A DNA stretch of 64,000 nucleotides, taken from contig CAMVAT010000002.1 of the NCBI GenBank assembly GCA_947165505.1, forward strand, positions 112,678 to 176,677. The letters run 5' to 3'. Position numbers and translations under genes: made by a program. Shown piece by piece: positions 44,185 to 51,988 of this stretch. This DNA is from an uncultured Prevotellaceae bacterium (GTDB lineage: Bacteria; Bacteroidota; Bacteroidia; Bacteroidales; Bacteroidaceae). The first letter of the stretch is position 1. The number at the start of each line of letters is the position of its first letter. The notes below the pieces were generated by a model. The model worked only from the letters and a program-made list of their open reading frames with translations, searched no databases and was not told where the DNA came from.

Positions 44185-46443
44185 TTATTCCGGCGTGTCG
44201 ATGTCCCACGATATCTCTTTCTTCTCCTCATCGTATTTCATGGTGACGGTGTCGCCCGGAGCGATATCACCTGATATGATGAGTTTTGAGAGCGGGCGGC
44301 GTATCTCCTTGCGTATGATGCCGAGGATGGGCCGTGCGCCGTAGTGGGCATTGAATCCCACGCGGGTGACATACTTGCGTGCCGTCTCGTCGATGACCAG
44401 TTCGATATTCTGCTCGCGCAGCGTCTTGAGCAGGTTCTTGATATGGATGTCGAAGATGCGGTCGATCATCTCGGTGGTGATGGGCGAGAACGGTACGATC
44501 TCGGTCAGTCGGGCGAGGAACTCGGGCCGGAACTGTCCCTGCATCACTTCGAGCAGTTGGTCGTGCGTGGGCACCTTGCCTTCGCCGAACGACTTGAAGA
44601 TATACTCACTGCCGATGTTGGAGGTGAAGATGATGAGCGCGTTGGAGAAGTCGCCCACCCTGCCCAGGCGGTCGTGCAGTTTGCCCTCGTCGAGAATCTG
44701 GAGGAAGAGGTCGAACACCGACTTGTGCGCTTTCTCTATCTCGTCGAAGAGGACCACGGAGTACGGGTGCTGCCGTATCTGGTTGACGAGCAGTCCGCCC
44801 TCTTCGTATCCCACATATCCCGGAGGTGCGCCGTAGAGCAGCGCCACGGAGTGCTCCTCCTTATACTCCGACATGTCGAAGCGCAACATGGCCGTCTCGT
44901 CGTTAAAGAGGAAGTCGGCCAGCGATTTAGCCAGTTCGGTCTTACCCGTGCCGGTGGGACCGAGGAAGAAGAACGAGCCCATGGGCTGCCCTTTCTTGTT
45001 GAGTCCGGAGCGCGACTCATAGATGGCGTCGAGGATGCTCTTGACGGCGTGGTTCTGTCCCACCACCCTTTTATGCAGGATCTCGGCGGCGTTCGACAGC
45101 CGTTCGCGCTCCTCCGACTGGATGTTACCCATCGGTATGCCCGTCATCTTCGACACGACATCTCTGACCGCCTCCTTGCGCAGCGCTTCCTGGCGGGCGT
45201 CGGCATTGCCCTCGAGCTCAGCCATCTCATTGCCGATCTTGATGGATGCCATGGCACGGTCGAGCAGGTCGAGCGCCGACGACGGCAGTCTTCTGTCGGG
45301 CATGTATCTCTTTGCCAGCCTGACGATTTCGGCGGCCACGTCGTCCTCTATGGGCAAGTGGTGGAACTCCTCGTATGCCTTTCTGCGGCTCTCGAGTATC
45401 GCCACGGCCTTCTGCTCGTCGGGCTCCTCGACCGTCATCTTCTCGAAATAGGCCGTCAGTTCCTTGTCTTTCTCAATGTCTTTCGTGAATCCGTCGATGG
45501 TAGAAGTGAGAAGCACTTGCAACTGGTTTTTCGACAGCAGTTTTTTCAGTCCGGGCAGGATGCCGTTGAGCACCGACTGTTTGTCTTCCACCCGGTGGAA
45601 ATTCTCAATGACGAGCACCGGCTGCGCCAATGCCGTCAGGCTCTCGGTGACCTGTTTGAAGCGGTCTTCTATCTCGCCCTTGTAACTGACCCCCTGGCTC
45701 AGGGCTATCAAGTCAAGTTCGTAGGGTTGCAGCGCCTTGAGCGAGGCGGGCACCTGCTCATGGCTGATGCGTTGCAGGATGGCGTGTATGAGGCTCGTCT
45801 TACCTACCCCTGTCTCGCCCACGATAAGCACGTTGGCGCGGTCTTTCCGTGCGAGCACCTCGATGAGCGAGCGCACCTCTTGTTCAAACCCGATCATATC
45901 GTTTTCGGGCAGTGCGTCGAGCATGGGCTGGCAATAGTCATTGTCGGATGGCGCCGAGACCGATGTCACCTTATTATTATTGGCTGCGGTAGCCGGTTGT
46001 GCAACTCCGTCGCCCAGGGTGCGGAGCACCTGTTCGGCCTGCAGGGGCATGGTCTTGAGCTGTTCGTATGAGAATCCGATGCCCGGCGTGACGAGCGCGG
46101 CGAGCAAGCAAGGCGCATTGATTTCTGCAAGCCCGTATTTCTCGGCAAGTTCGATAGCGTGGTTGACCACCATCTCGCCTTCGCGCGACAGTTCGAATCC
46201 CTTCATGGGATAAGGCGACTTGTCGCACTGCTGCATGCGCATATCAGCCCAATCGACCATGTAATAGTAGTCGGAGTTGAGCGTGTCTTCGATGTAATTG
46301 ACCAGTCCCGCCTTTTTGTGCAGGAGGGCACGTAGCAGGTGGGCGGGTTCCACCTTAGGCGATTTGTTGTCTGTGGCGAACGACTGTGCGATGTGCATGA
46401 TGTCGAACGGCAGCGCCTCTAATTGTTTGGTGTATCTGCTCAT
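44185..46443 (-). CDS. tssH: T6SS sheath disassembly ATPase ClpV (TssH)
   Basis: 752 residues, with an N-domain, two AAA+ modules and no signal peptide. First Walker A GETGVGKTS (209-217), but its Walker B reads VLVIENFH, lacking the Asp-Glu pair and so possibly inactive for hydrolysis. The second module has FLGPTGTGKTELAKS and a normal Walker B, VVLFDEIEKAH, with a sensor motif (FTSNIGS). The M-domain between the modules is nearly absent (about 35 residues), so it is shorter than ClpB-type proteins. Next to tssB/tssC the enzyme should recycle contracted sheath. It is the first T6SS gene after the NusG-like leader gene. Confidence 0.93.
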   Translation of the reverse strand: MSRYTKQLEALPFDIMHIAQSFATDNKSPKVEPAHLLRALLHKKAGLVNYIEDTLNSDYYYMVDWADMRMQQCDKSPYPMKGFELSREGEMVVNHAIELAEKYGLAEINAPCLLAALVTPGIGFSYEQLKTMPLQAEQVLRTLGDGVAQPATAANNNKVTSVSAPSDNDYCQPMLDALPENDMIGFEQEVRSLIEVLARKDRANVLIVGETGVGKTSLIHAILQRISHEQVPASLKALQPYELDLIALSQGVSYKGEIEDRFKQVTESLTALAQPVLVIENFHRVEDKQSVLNGILPGLKKLLSKNQLQVLLTSTIDGFTKDIEKDKELTAYFEKMTVEEPDEQKAVAILESRRKAYEEFHHLPIEDDVAAEIVRLAKRYMPDRRLPSSALDLLDRAMASIKIGNEMAELEGNADARQEALRKEAVRDVVSKMTGIPMGNIQSEERERLSNAAEILHKRVVGQNHAVKSILDAIYESRSGLNKKGQPMGSFFFLGPTGTGKTELAKSLADFLFNDETAMLRFDMSEYKEEHSVALLYGAPPGYVGYEEGGLLVNQIRQHPYSVVLFDEIEKAHKSVFDLFLQILDEGKLHDRLGRVGDFSNALIIFTSNIGSEYIFKSFGEGKVPTHDQLLEVMQGQFRPEFLARLTEIVPFSPITTEMIDRIFDIHIKNLLKTLREQNIELVIDETARKYVTRVGFNAHYGARPILGIIRKEIRRPLSKLIISGDIAPGDTVTMKYDEEKKEISWDIDTPE

Positions 46444-46601
46444 GGGTTTGAGGGTTAAGGGTTGAAAGACTCTTTTTTAGTGGATATATGGTTGATAGTG
46501 GCTATAGTAATGAATTGGGTATATGGCAAATAGTGGCTATAGTAATGAAGCGGGTATATGGATAATAGTGGTTTTAGTATAGAAGTGGGTATATGGATTT
46601 T
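46444..46601. repeat. Imperfect 35-bp tandem repeats between the NusG-like gene and clpV
   Basis: Three and a half copies of a roughly 35-bp unit (gggtatatgg...atagtggctatagtaatgaa) run from about 46478 to 46595. The copies differ by several bases. A short heptamer run precedes clpV (about 46445-46465). No promoter consensus is seen, so clpV probably depends on read-through from upstream. Confidence 0.75.
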
Positions 46602-47147
46602 TTATTCGATCAGTTCGAGGAATGCCGGGGGTACGAAGGTGATGGCGACGGCAGCGACTCCCTCTATCTGCACCACCACGTGTTTATTGTTTTTGATGCG
46701 CTTGACAATGCCCTCCACGCCAGCGAAGGTGCCGGCCTTGATGCGCACCCTCTTTCCCACCTTGCGGATGAAGTCGCTGTACTCGAGAAACATCACGCTG
46801 TCGTCTTGCATACGAGCCACTCGCAGGAAATTGTCCATCTGACGGTCGGGCACCACCATGATTTCGCGTCTGTCATTCTCCGCGGGCAGCATGATGTAGC
46901 GCAAAGGCTCCAGCTCTTGCCGAGTCATCTTGAGTGTGGTAAGCGTCTCCTGAGTGGTACGTATGAATATCAGATTATGAATGGCAGGCACCAGCATCTT
47001 TTTCGGGTTATCAGGGTCGCCTACCCACTCATAGTGCATAGGTACAAAGCATTCGATGCCCAAATCATCGAGCACGGCTTTCACTTTCAGTTCACGCCGA
47101 TAGGTAACGCGCATTGGAAACCAATGCTTTTCATCTTTTTGAAGCAT
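46602..47147 (-). CDS. NusG-like transcription antiterminator (UpxY type)
   Basis: 181 residues. NGN domain about 8-110 (HWFPMRVTYRRELKVKAVLDDLGIECFVP, HNLIFIRTT) and a C-terminal KOW domain (VGKRVRIKAGTFAGVEGIVKRIKNNKHVVV). It lacks the length and context (secE, rplK) of housekeeping NusG and resembles UpxY-like paralogs that let RNA polymerase read through long polysaccharide operons in Bacteroides. Here it heads a 30-kb T6SS/ubiquitin-like operon that has one promoter and one terminator, so a read-through role is plausible. Target and leader signal are inference. Confidence 0.82.
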   Translation of the reverse strand: MLQKDEKHWFPMRVTYRRELKVKAVLDDLGIECFVPMHYEWVGDPDNPKKMLVPAIHNLIFIRTTQETLTTLKMTRQELEPLRYIMLPAENDRREIMVVPDRQMDNFLRVARMQDDSVMFLEYSDFIRKVGKRVRIKAGTFAGVEGIVKRIKNNKHVVVQIEGVAAVAITFVPPAFLELIE

Positions 47148-47317
47148 GAAGGTCGCGTATAACAGGAATCAAAAGGAGAGGGTCATCGCAAAAATGGTCT
47201 GCGACGGCTATTTTAGTGTTTGAAATTTAGTTTTAAGCATCATAAAAGCACTGATTTCCAGTTACACGGACAAGATGCTTGGCAATTATCTCTATTAAAT
47301 AGAGGGTTTATCGCTTG

Positions 47318-47349
47318 CAAATTTATATTTTTTTTTGCAAAGTGACAAA
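47318..47349 (-). promoter_or_regulatory. Promoter of the T6SS/ubiquitin-like operon
   Basis: TTTG (47349-47346), 20 nt, TAAATTTG (47325-47318), an excellent match to the Bacteroidota consensus. The predicted transcript starts near 47310, leaving a leader of about 160 nt before the NusG-like gene. The leader contains the dyad ctctattaaatagag (47290-47304), perhaps a pause or loading site for the antiterminator. Confidence 0.78.
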
Positions 47350-47368
47350 CAATTTATCAAAAAAAATT

Positions 47369-47833
47369 CTATTCCGTCAACTTTTTCAAAAGTTGTCGGC
47401 AACCATCCTCAATGAGGTCGAGAGCGATGTCGAAATCACGGTCGGAGCCGTAATAAGGGTCAGGTACAGAATCGCGGCCTTTGTATTTTTGGAAATAGTC
47501 GCGCATGCGGATGACACGCCGCCGCTCGTCGGCATTTCTGGCTTGCGAGGTGACAGCGCGGTAATTGTCTTCGTCCATGACGACGATATAGTCAAACCGG
47601 TCGAAATAAGAAGCGTCGAACTGCTGTCCGCGGCTGTTGAGTTGGTAGCCCCTGCGGGCGGCGTGGCGGCGCATACGACTGTCGGGCAGTTCGCCGACAT
47701 GCCACGGACCAATCGCTGCCGACGCCACTTGTATGCGAGAGTCAAGTCCTTGGAGTTGAATCTCGTGCCGCATGACGGCTTCGGCAGCCGGCGAGCGGCA
47801 TATATTGCCCAGACAGATGAAAAGAATGGTCAT
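47369..47833 (-). CDS. Low-molecular-weight protein-tyrosine phosphatase
   Basis: 154 residues with the P-loop CLGNICRSP at residues 8-16 and the Asp pair near VPDPYYGSD that supplies the general acid. It dephosphorylates tyrosine residues of proteins such as tyrosine kinases of exopolysaccharide assembly. It lies on the same strand as the small sigma factor, 66 bp away, and the T6SS operon promoter (47349) begins just after its stop codon. Confidence 0.93.
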   Translation of the reverse strand: MTILFICLGNICRSPAAEAVMRHEIQLQGLDSRIQVASAAIGPWHVGELPDSRMRRHAARRGYQLNSRGQQFDASYFDRFDYIVVMDEDNYRAVTSQARNADERRRVIRMRDYFQKYKGRDSVPDPYYGSDRDFDIALDLIEDGCRQLLKKLTE

Positions 47834-47899
47834 AAATGTTTGTAGAATAGATATCAGTGAATGATGATGGCTGAAAAGCCATGTTGAGCGGCAATCAGA

Positions 47900-48538
47900 C
47901 TATCGAGCCTGACTGAGCCGGTGGCGGCGTATGCGGTGCAGGTTGCGGAGCCCCTGGTCGCGTATCTGGCGCACCCGCTCGCGTTTAAGCCCCATCACCT
48001 CGCCTATCTCCGCCATGGTGAGCGGGGGCGCTCCGATGCCGTAATAGCGGTTGAGCACCTCTTGTTCACGGGGGTTGAGCAGGTAGATCGACGATTGCAG
48101 TTCTTGCTCCAGGTATCTCCGCTCTATCTCAGCATCCGCCCTTGGGGCATCAGGATTTTCGAGCACATGGAGCAGGCTGACCGTATTTTGGCTGCCTTCG
48201 GGTATGGGAGCGTCGATAGAGAGGATATCCGACTGTTTTTTGATGGCCTTCTCTATCTCCTCGCGAATGAATGAAGCCGCATACTGCACAAACCGCCTTT
48301 TGCGCCGGGTGGTGTATTTCGCCGCCGCCCGCATCAGTCCGATATTCCCTTCGCTGATAAGGTCGTCGATATCTACGCCATTCCCAGTATATTGCTTGGC
48401 GATATACACTACAAAACGGAGGTTGGCCGTCACCAATTTGTTGACAGCCTCGCCGTCGCCATTTTCTATTCGCTGTGCGAGTTGTTGTTCTTGCTGGTCG
48501 GTGAGGGCTTCGACCGCACCTATTTCATCAAAATACAT
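47900..48538 (-). CDS. Small sigma-70 family factor (RpoD-like, alternative)
   Basis: 212 residues with regions 1.2, 2, partial 3 and 4: LTDQQEQQLAQRIENGDGEAVNKLVTANLRFVVYIAKQY, IDDLISEGNIGLMRAAAKY, RFVQYAASFIREEIEKAIKKQ, and the region-4 helix-turn-helix (MAEIGEVMGLKRERVRQIRDQGL). Compared with the full primary sigma at 53677 it is shorter and lacks much of region 3; region 2.4 reads RRFVQYAASFIREEI rather than FISYAVWWIRQSI, so its promoter choice may differ. Such secondary RpoD-like factors are common in Prevotella and Bacteroides. It follows the GH9 gene by a repeat-filled gap. Confidence 0.88.
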   Translation of the reverse strand: MYFDEIGAVEALTDQQEQQLAQRIENGDGEAVNKLVTANLRFVVYIAKQYTGNGVDIDDLISEGNIGLMRAAAKYTTRRKRRFVQYAASFIREEIEKAIKKQSDILSIDAPIPEGSQNTVSLLHVLENPDAPRADAEIERRYLEQELQSSIYLLNPREQEVLNRYYGIGAPPLTMAEIGEVMGLKRERVRQIRDQGLRNLHRIRRHRLSQAR

Positions 48539-48577
48539 GGAGGTTTGAGATTTGAGATTTGAGGTTTGAGTTTGAGA
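48539..48577. repeat. Heptamer repeats (gtttgag/atttgag)
   Basis: The 39-bp spacer between the sigma factor and the GH9 gene is made of 7-bp units. Confidence 0.65.
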
Positions 48578-50293
48578 TTACTGCATGATGGCGTCGAGCC
48601 ATGACACGACGGCGAGGAGCGAGGCGTTCCAGTTGATGGCAATCTCGTTGGAGGCGTATGAGGCCGTATGGTCAATGTAAGACTCGTCGGGGTAGTTGGA
48701 GGTATAGACCAGTTGGTCGCCTTTATCCTGCTGCATCGGATTAGGTCCGCCTACGAGCATACCCGGCACGGGAGCCGTGATGCCGTCGGCCTCAGACAGA
48801 CGGTGGTGCGGGTGCATGGGCGACTTCTGTCCGAAGCCGGTCACATAACAGTATCCGAGCGCATTGCGTCCGAGCACATAATCGATATTCTGCTGCGCAT
48901 GATGGCGATATTTTCCCGGCTCGATATATGTATCGGCAAAGAGCAGGGTGAGCGCCGGCGCACAGAACTCCTCGGCCAGGCATCCCCAACCGAAGTCGCT
49001 CTTCCTGTCGCCGCAAGGTGCTTGGAAATTGGATTTCTCCACCCCTGCAATGAGTTGGTCGCAATACGTCTTGATGATGTCCATCGCCCATACTCTCATC
49101 TGATCGTCGTCGGCAGAGAGCCACTCATAGACACCCAGCGCCGACACCTGCCCCCAGACCGGTCTGGCAAACGATGCGGGCTGATATTTACTCACCTCAT
49201 CACGGTACTGCTCATTGCACGTGAGCATATACAGTTCGGTGGCAGCCCAGAAGAACTCGTCGCGGGCATCCTCATCATCGTAAGCCCCGGTGAACACCTT
49301 CGGCTCAAACCGCTCGTTCATCTGGTTTTGCCGGTAATAGGCCGTAGGATGCGATTGGGCCCAGGCATAAGCCCTGACCGCCGCATTGGCCGCCTTGACC
49401 GAGAAGTCGGGATAGTCGGCATTGCCCTCCATGATTCTCGCGGCCATCGCCATGACAGCGGCGAAATCGAGTGCCGCTGTGGTCGTCTTGGCTACCACAT
49501 ACCGCTGTTGATGACAGTCGGATGGCATGACAAAACCGTCGAAATTAGGGTCTGTGAGTTTATGATATACACCACCGTCGGAAGGGTCTTGCATGGTGAG
49601 CAGCCATTCCAGGTTGAACATCATCTCATCGAGGATGTCGGGTGTGGCGTTATTGCTTTCCGGGATATTGACCTTCAGATGGTCGAAATAATCACGGTTT
49701 TGCTCATACGACGCCAGCATCATACCGATAGAGAACGACGAGTTGACCACATATTTATTATAGTCGCCAGCATCGTACCACCCCTTGGGCGAAGAGATGA
49801 CGGTGCCGCCGGGTCTCAGCCGTGAAGCCGCAGCGGGATGCACGAGCACGTGGTCGTCGGGGTGTCCGGCCGGCCGCGCATATTCGCCCGCATACTGCCG
49901 CTCGATGGGCATAGCGGTGCGCATATAATAAAACATCTTGAGAGCGGCCTTCGACAGTTCGTGCAAAGCCCCTGCTTTGACTACGAGCGGCATCGACTCC
50001 TTACCGCATCGAAAAGTGTAGCTGCCTTCCGTGGTCAGCCCCGGCACCTGCACCACCGTTCGTTTCTTTCCCGACCAGGGCGAAGCCGCCGTTCTGAGTA
50101 TTTTGGGTTTGGCCACCACCTTGCCGTTTTGGTCCACGACGCTCATTTTCTTGGGAGCCGTCTGGTCGATGACCACTATTTTTTCCTGTTTCGGGGTGTA
50201 ACCCACCTGATTGAGGCGTATCGAGCCATCCGCCTGCGCATTGGCACAGAGCGACCATGCCGCCAATGCCATGATGATGATGTTTTTCTTCAT
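48578..50293 (-). CDS. Secreted GH9 endoglucanase
   Basis: 571 residues: signal peptide (about 1-20), an N-terminal Ig-like domain (IRLNQVGYTPKQEKIVVI), then the GH9 (alpha/alpha)6 barrel with the catalytic Asp pair in PKGWYDAGDYNKYVVN, and the C-terminal catalytic Glu in ASYASNEIAINWNASL. The DVLVHPAA and MHPHHRLSE signatures match Bacteroidota enzymes such as the xyloglucan endoglucanases. It cleaves beta-1,4-glucans; with the divergent GH43 and the GH31 gene, xyloglucan is the likely substrate. Confidence 0.92.
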   Translation of the reverse strand: MKKNIIIMALAAWSLCANAQADGSIRLNQVGYTPKQEKIVVIDQTAPKKMSVVDQNGKVVAKPKILRTAASPWSGKKRTVVQVPGLTTEGSYTFRCGKESMPLVVKAGALHELSKAALKMFYYMRTAMPIERQYAGEYARPAGHPDDHVLVHPAAASRLRPGGTVISSPKGWYDAGDYNKYVVNSSFSIGMMLASYEQNRDYFDHLKVNIPESNNATPDILDEMMFNLEWLLTMQDPSDGGVYHKLTDPNFDGFVMPSDCHQQRYVVAKTTTAALDFAAVMAMAARIMEGNADYPDFSVKAANAAVRAYAWAQSHPTAYYRQNQMNERFEPKVFTGAYDDEDARDEFFWAATELYMLTCNEQYRDEVSKYQPASFARPVWGQVSALGVYEWLSADDDQMRVWAMDIIKTYCDQLIAGVEKSNFQAPCGDRKSDFGWGCLAEEFCAPALTLLFADTYIEPGKYRHHAQQNIDYVLGRNALGYCYVTGFGQKSPMHPHHRLSEADGITAPVPGMLVGGPNPMQQDKGDQLVYTSNYPDESYIDHTASYASNEIAINWNASLLAVVSWLDAIMQ

Positions 50294-50313
50294 AGGTAAG
50301 GTAATTAGTGTTG

Positions 50314-50347
50314 CAAAAATACGAATTTTTCTTTGACAAAATGCAAA
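50314..50347 (-). promoter_or_regulatory. Putative promoter of the GH9 gene
   Basis: TATTTTTG on the minus strand (50321-50314), with TTTG 22 nt upstream (50347-50344), slightly longer spacing than the consensus. It lies in the 118-bp divergent region shared with the GH43 gene. Confidence 0.5.
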
Positions 50348-50385
50348 AAAGGCATAAAATTATCCTTGACTTGCGAAAATAATCG

Positions 50386-50393
50386 TATTTTTG
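50386..50393 (+). promoter_or_regulatory. Putative -7 element of the GH43 gene
   Basis: TATTTTTG 18 nt before the ATG at 50412; no TTTG at the expected distance was found (only ttg at 50366). Confidence 0.4.
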
Positions 50394-50411
50394 CATCAAA
50401 ACCCATCCACC

Positions 50412-51968
50412 ATGCGACATCTTTCACTCATCTTCATCCTGATTCTCTCAGCATCGCGGTTGCCCTTGGCTGCGCAGACCTCGCATTTAGACAGGGGCGA
50501 CCAGGGCAACGGCACGTATCTGAATCCGGTGTTAAACGCCGACTACAGCGACCCCGACGTCATCCGTGTGGGCAGCAAGTATTATATGGTAGCCTCCGAC
50601 TTCCATTACTTAGGCATGCAGGTATTAGAGTCTTACGACCTGCTGAACTGGCGTATCATCAGTCAGATATACGACCGTTTCGACTATCCGGGCTGGGACA
50701 GCAACGCGCATTTCGCCGGCGGAGCCTGGGCACCCGCCATCCGTTATCACGCCGGCCGCTATTATGTGTATTTCTGTACGTACGACGAGGGGCTTTTCAT
50801 GAGCAGCGCCACCGACCCGAAGGGACCTTGGACCCCGTTGCACTGCCTGAAAGAGGTGCCCAAATGGGAAGACCCATGCCCATTTTGGGACGACGACGGT
50901 CAGGCCTATCTGGGCAGGAGCAAATGGCGTGCCGGCCCCATCATCCTGCACCGCATGTCGGCCGACGGCAAGACCCTGCTCGACGACGGAGTGACCATCT
51001 ACGAGGGACCCGTGGCCGAGGGCACCAAATTTCTGAAACGCAATGGCTATTATTATCTGATTATCCCTGAGGGAGGTGTGGGCGAAGGATGGCAGACGGT
51101 GCTTCGCTCACGCAATATCTACGGCCCCTACGAGCGACAGGTGGTATTAGAGCAAGGCAGCACCGACGTGAACGGACCGCATCAGGGCGCGTTGGTAGAT
51201 ACACCGGAAGGCGACTGGTGGTTTTTCCATTTCCAGATGGTCAACCCCACGGGCCGCATCGTGCATCTGCAGCCCGCCCGCTGGGCCGACGACTGGCTTC
51301 AGATAGGAGTAGATATCGACATGAACGGTGTGGGCGAGCCCGTGCGTGTATGGCCGTCGCCCTACCCCTCGGCCGGCACCCCAGACCTGCCCCAGACCGA
51401 CGATGAGTTTACGGGCGACAGCCAGTATTGGGTAGGCGACCGCCAGCGCGCCCTCGGCCTGCAATGGCAGTGGAACCATAATCCGGCCGACGACCATTGG
51501 AGCCTGACGGAGCGCAAGGGCTGGCTGACGCTGCATGCGCTGCCGTCGGAGAATCTGCGGATGAGTCGCAATATGCTCACACAGAAGACGATGGGCTATG
51601 AGAGCGAGGCCGTGACGCTGATAGACGCGCGCGGCATCAGCAGCGGCACCTATGCCGGACTGCTGTGTGCCGGAGACCGCTTCTGTGGCATCGGAGTGAG
51701 CGCAGAGGGTATCTATATAGAAAACGACGGCAAACGTGAAGTCGTGGTCGGCCGTCGCCCGAAACGCGTCTGGCTGAAAGTGAGCATCGACAACCGCCGC
51801 AACACCCACCAGTTTTACTACAGTCTCGACGGAAAGAAGTATGTTGCGGCAGGACAGCCTTTCTCATTGAAATGGGGCTCTTGGAAAGGCACCCGTGCCG
51901 GCCTCTACTGCTACGGCGACGGAGGCACGGCAGCATTCGACTATTTCAGGATGCGCGTGATGCGCTGA
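50412..51968 (+). CDS. Secreted GH43 beta-xylosidase/arabinofuranosidase with C-terminal beta-sandwich
   Basis: 518 residues from ATG 50412; the first ATG (50391) would break the signal peptide start. GH43 propeller about 35-330: base Asp in NADYSDPDVIRV, second Asp in WEDPCPFWDDDG, acid Glu in IYEGPVAEGTK. A DUF1349/concanavalin-like domain follows to the end (SDSWVGDRQRALGLQWQWNHNP-type segment). Such enzymes remove xylosyl or arabinosyl branches from hemicellulose. It is divergent from the GH9 gene, sharing a promoter region, and convergent with the GH28 gene. Confidence 0.9.
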   Translation: MRHLSLIFILILSASRLPLAAQTSHLDRGDQGNGTYLNPVLNADYSDPDVIRVGSKYYMVASDFHYLGMQVLESYDLLNWRIISQIYDRFDYPGWDSNAHFAGGAWAPAIRYHAGRYYVYFCTYDEGLFMSSATDPKGPWTPLHCLKEVPKWEDPCPFWDDDGQAYLGRSKWRAGPIILHRMSADGKTLLDDGVTIYEGPVAEGTKFLKRNGYYYLIIPEGGVGEGWQTVLRSRNIYGPYERQVVLEQGSTDVNGPHQGALVDTPEGDWWFFHFQMVNPTGRIVHLQPARWADDWLQIGVDIDMNGVGEPVRVWPSPYPSAGTPDLPQTDDEFTGDSQYWVGDRQRALGLQWQWNHNPADDHWSLTERKGWLTLHALPSENLRMSRNMLTQKTMGYESEAVTLIDARGISSGTYAGLLCAGDRFCGIGVSAEGIYIENDGKREVVVGRRPKRVWLKVSIDNRRNTHQFYYSLDGKKYVAAGQPFSLKWGSWKGTRAGLYCYGDGGTAAFDYFRMRVMR

Positions 51969-51988
51969 CGCAGAAAGCAAGATGGCAG

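Noticed and set aside
44344..46071. 575-aa frame on the + strand
   Set aside because: Antisense of clpV, which has both Walker A motifs.
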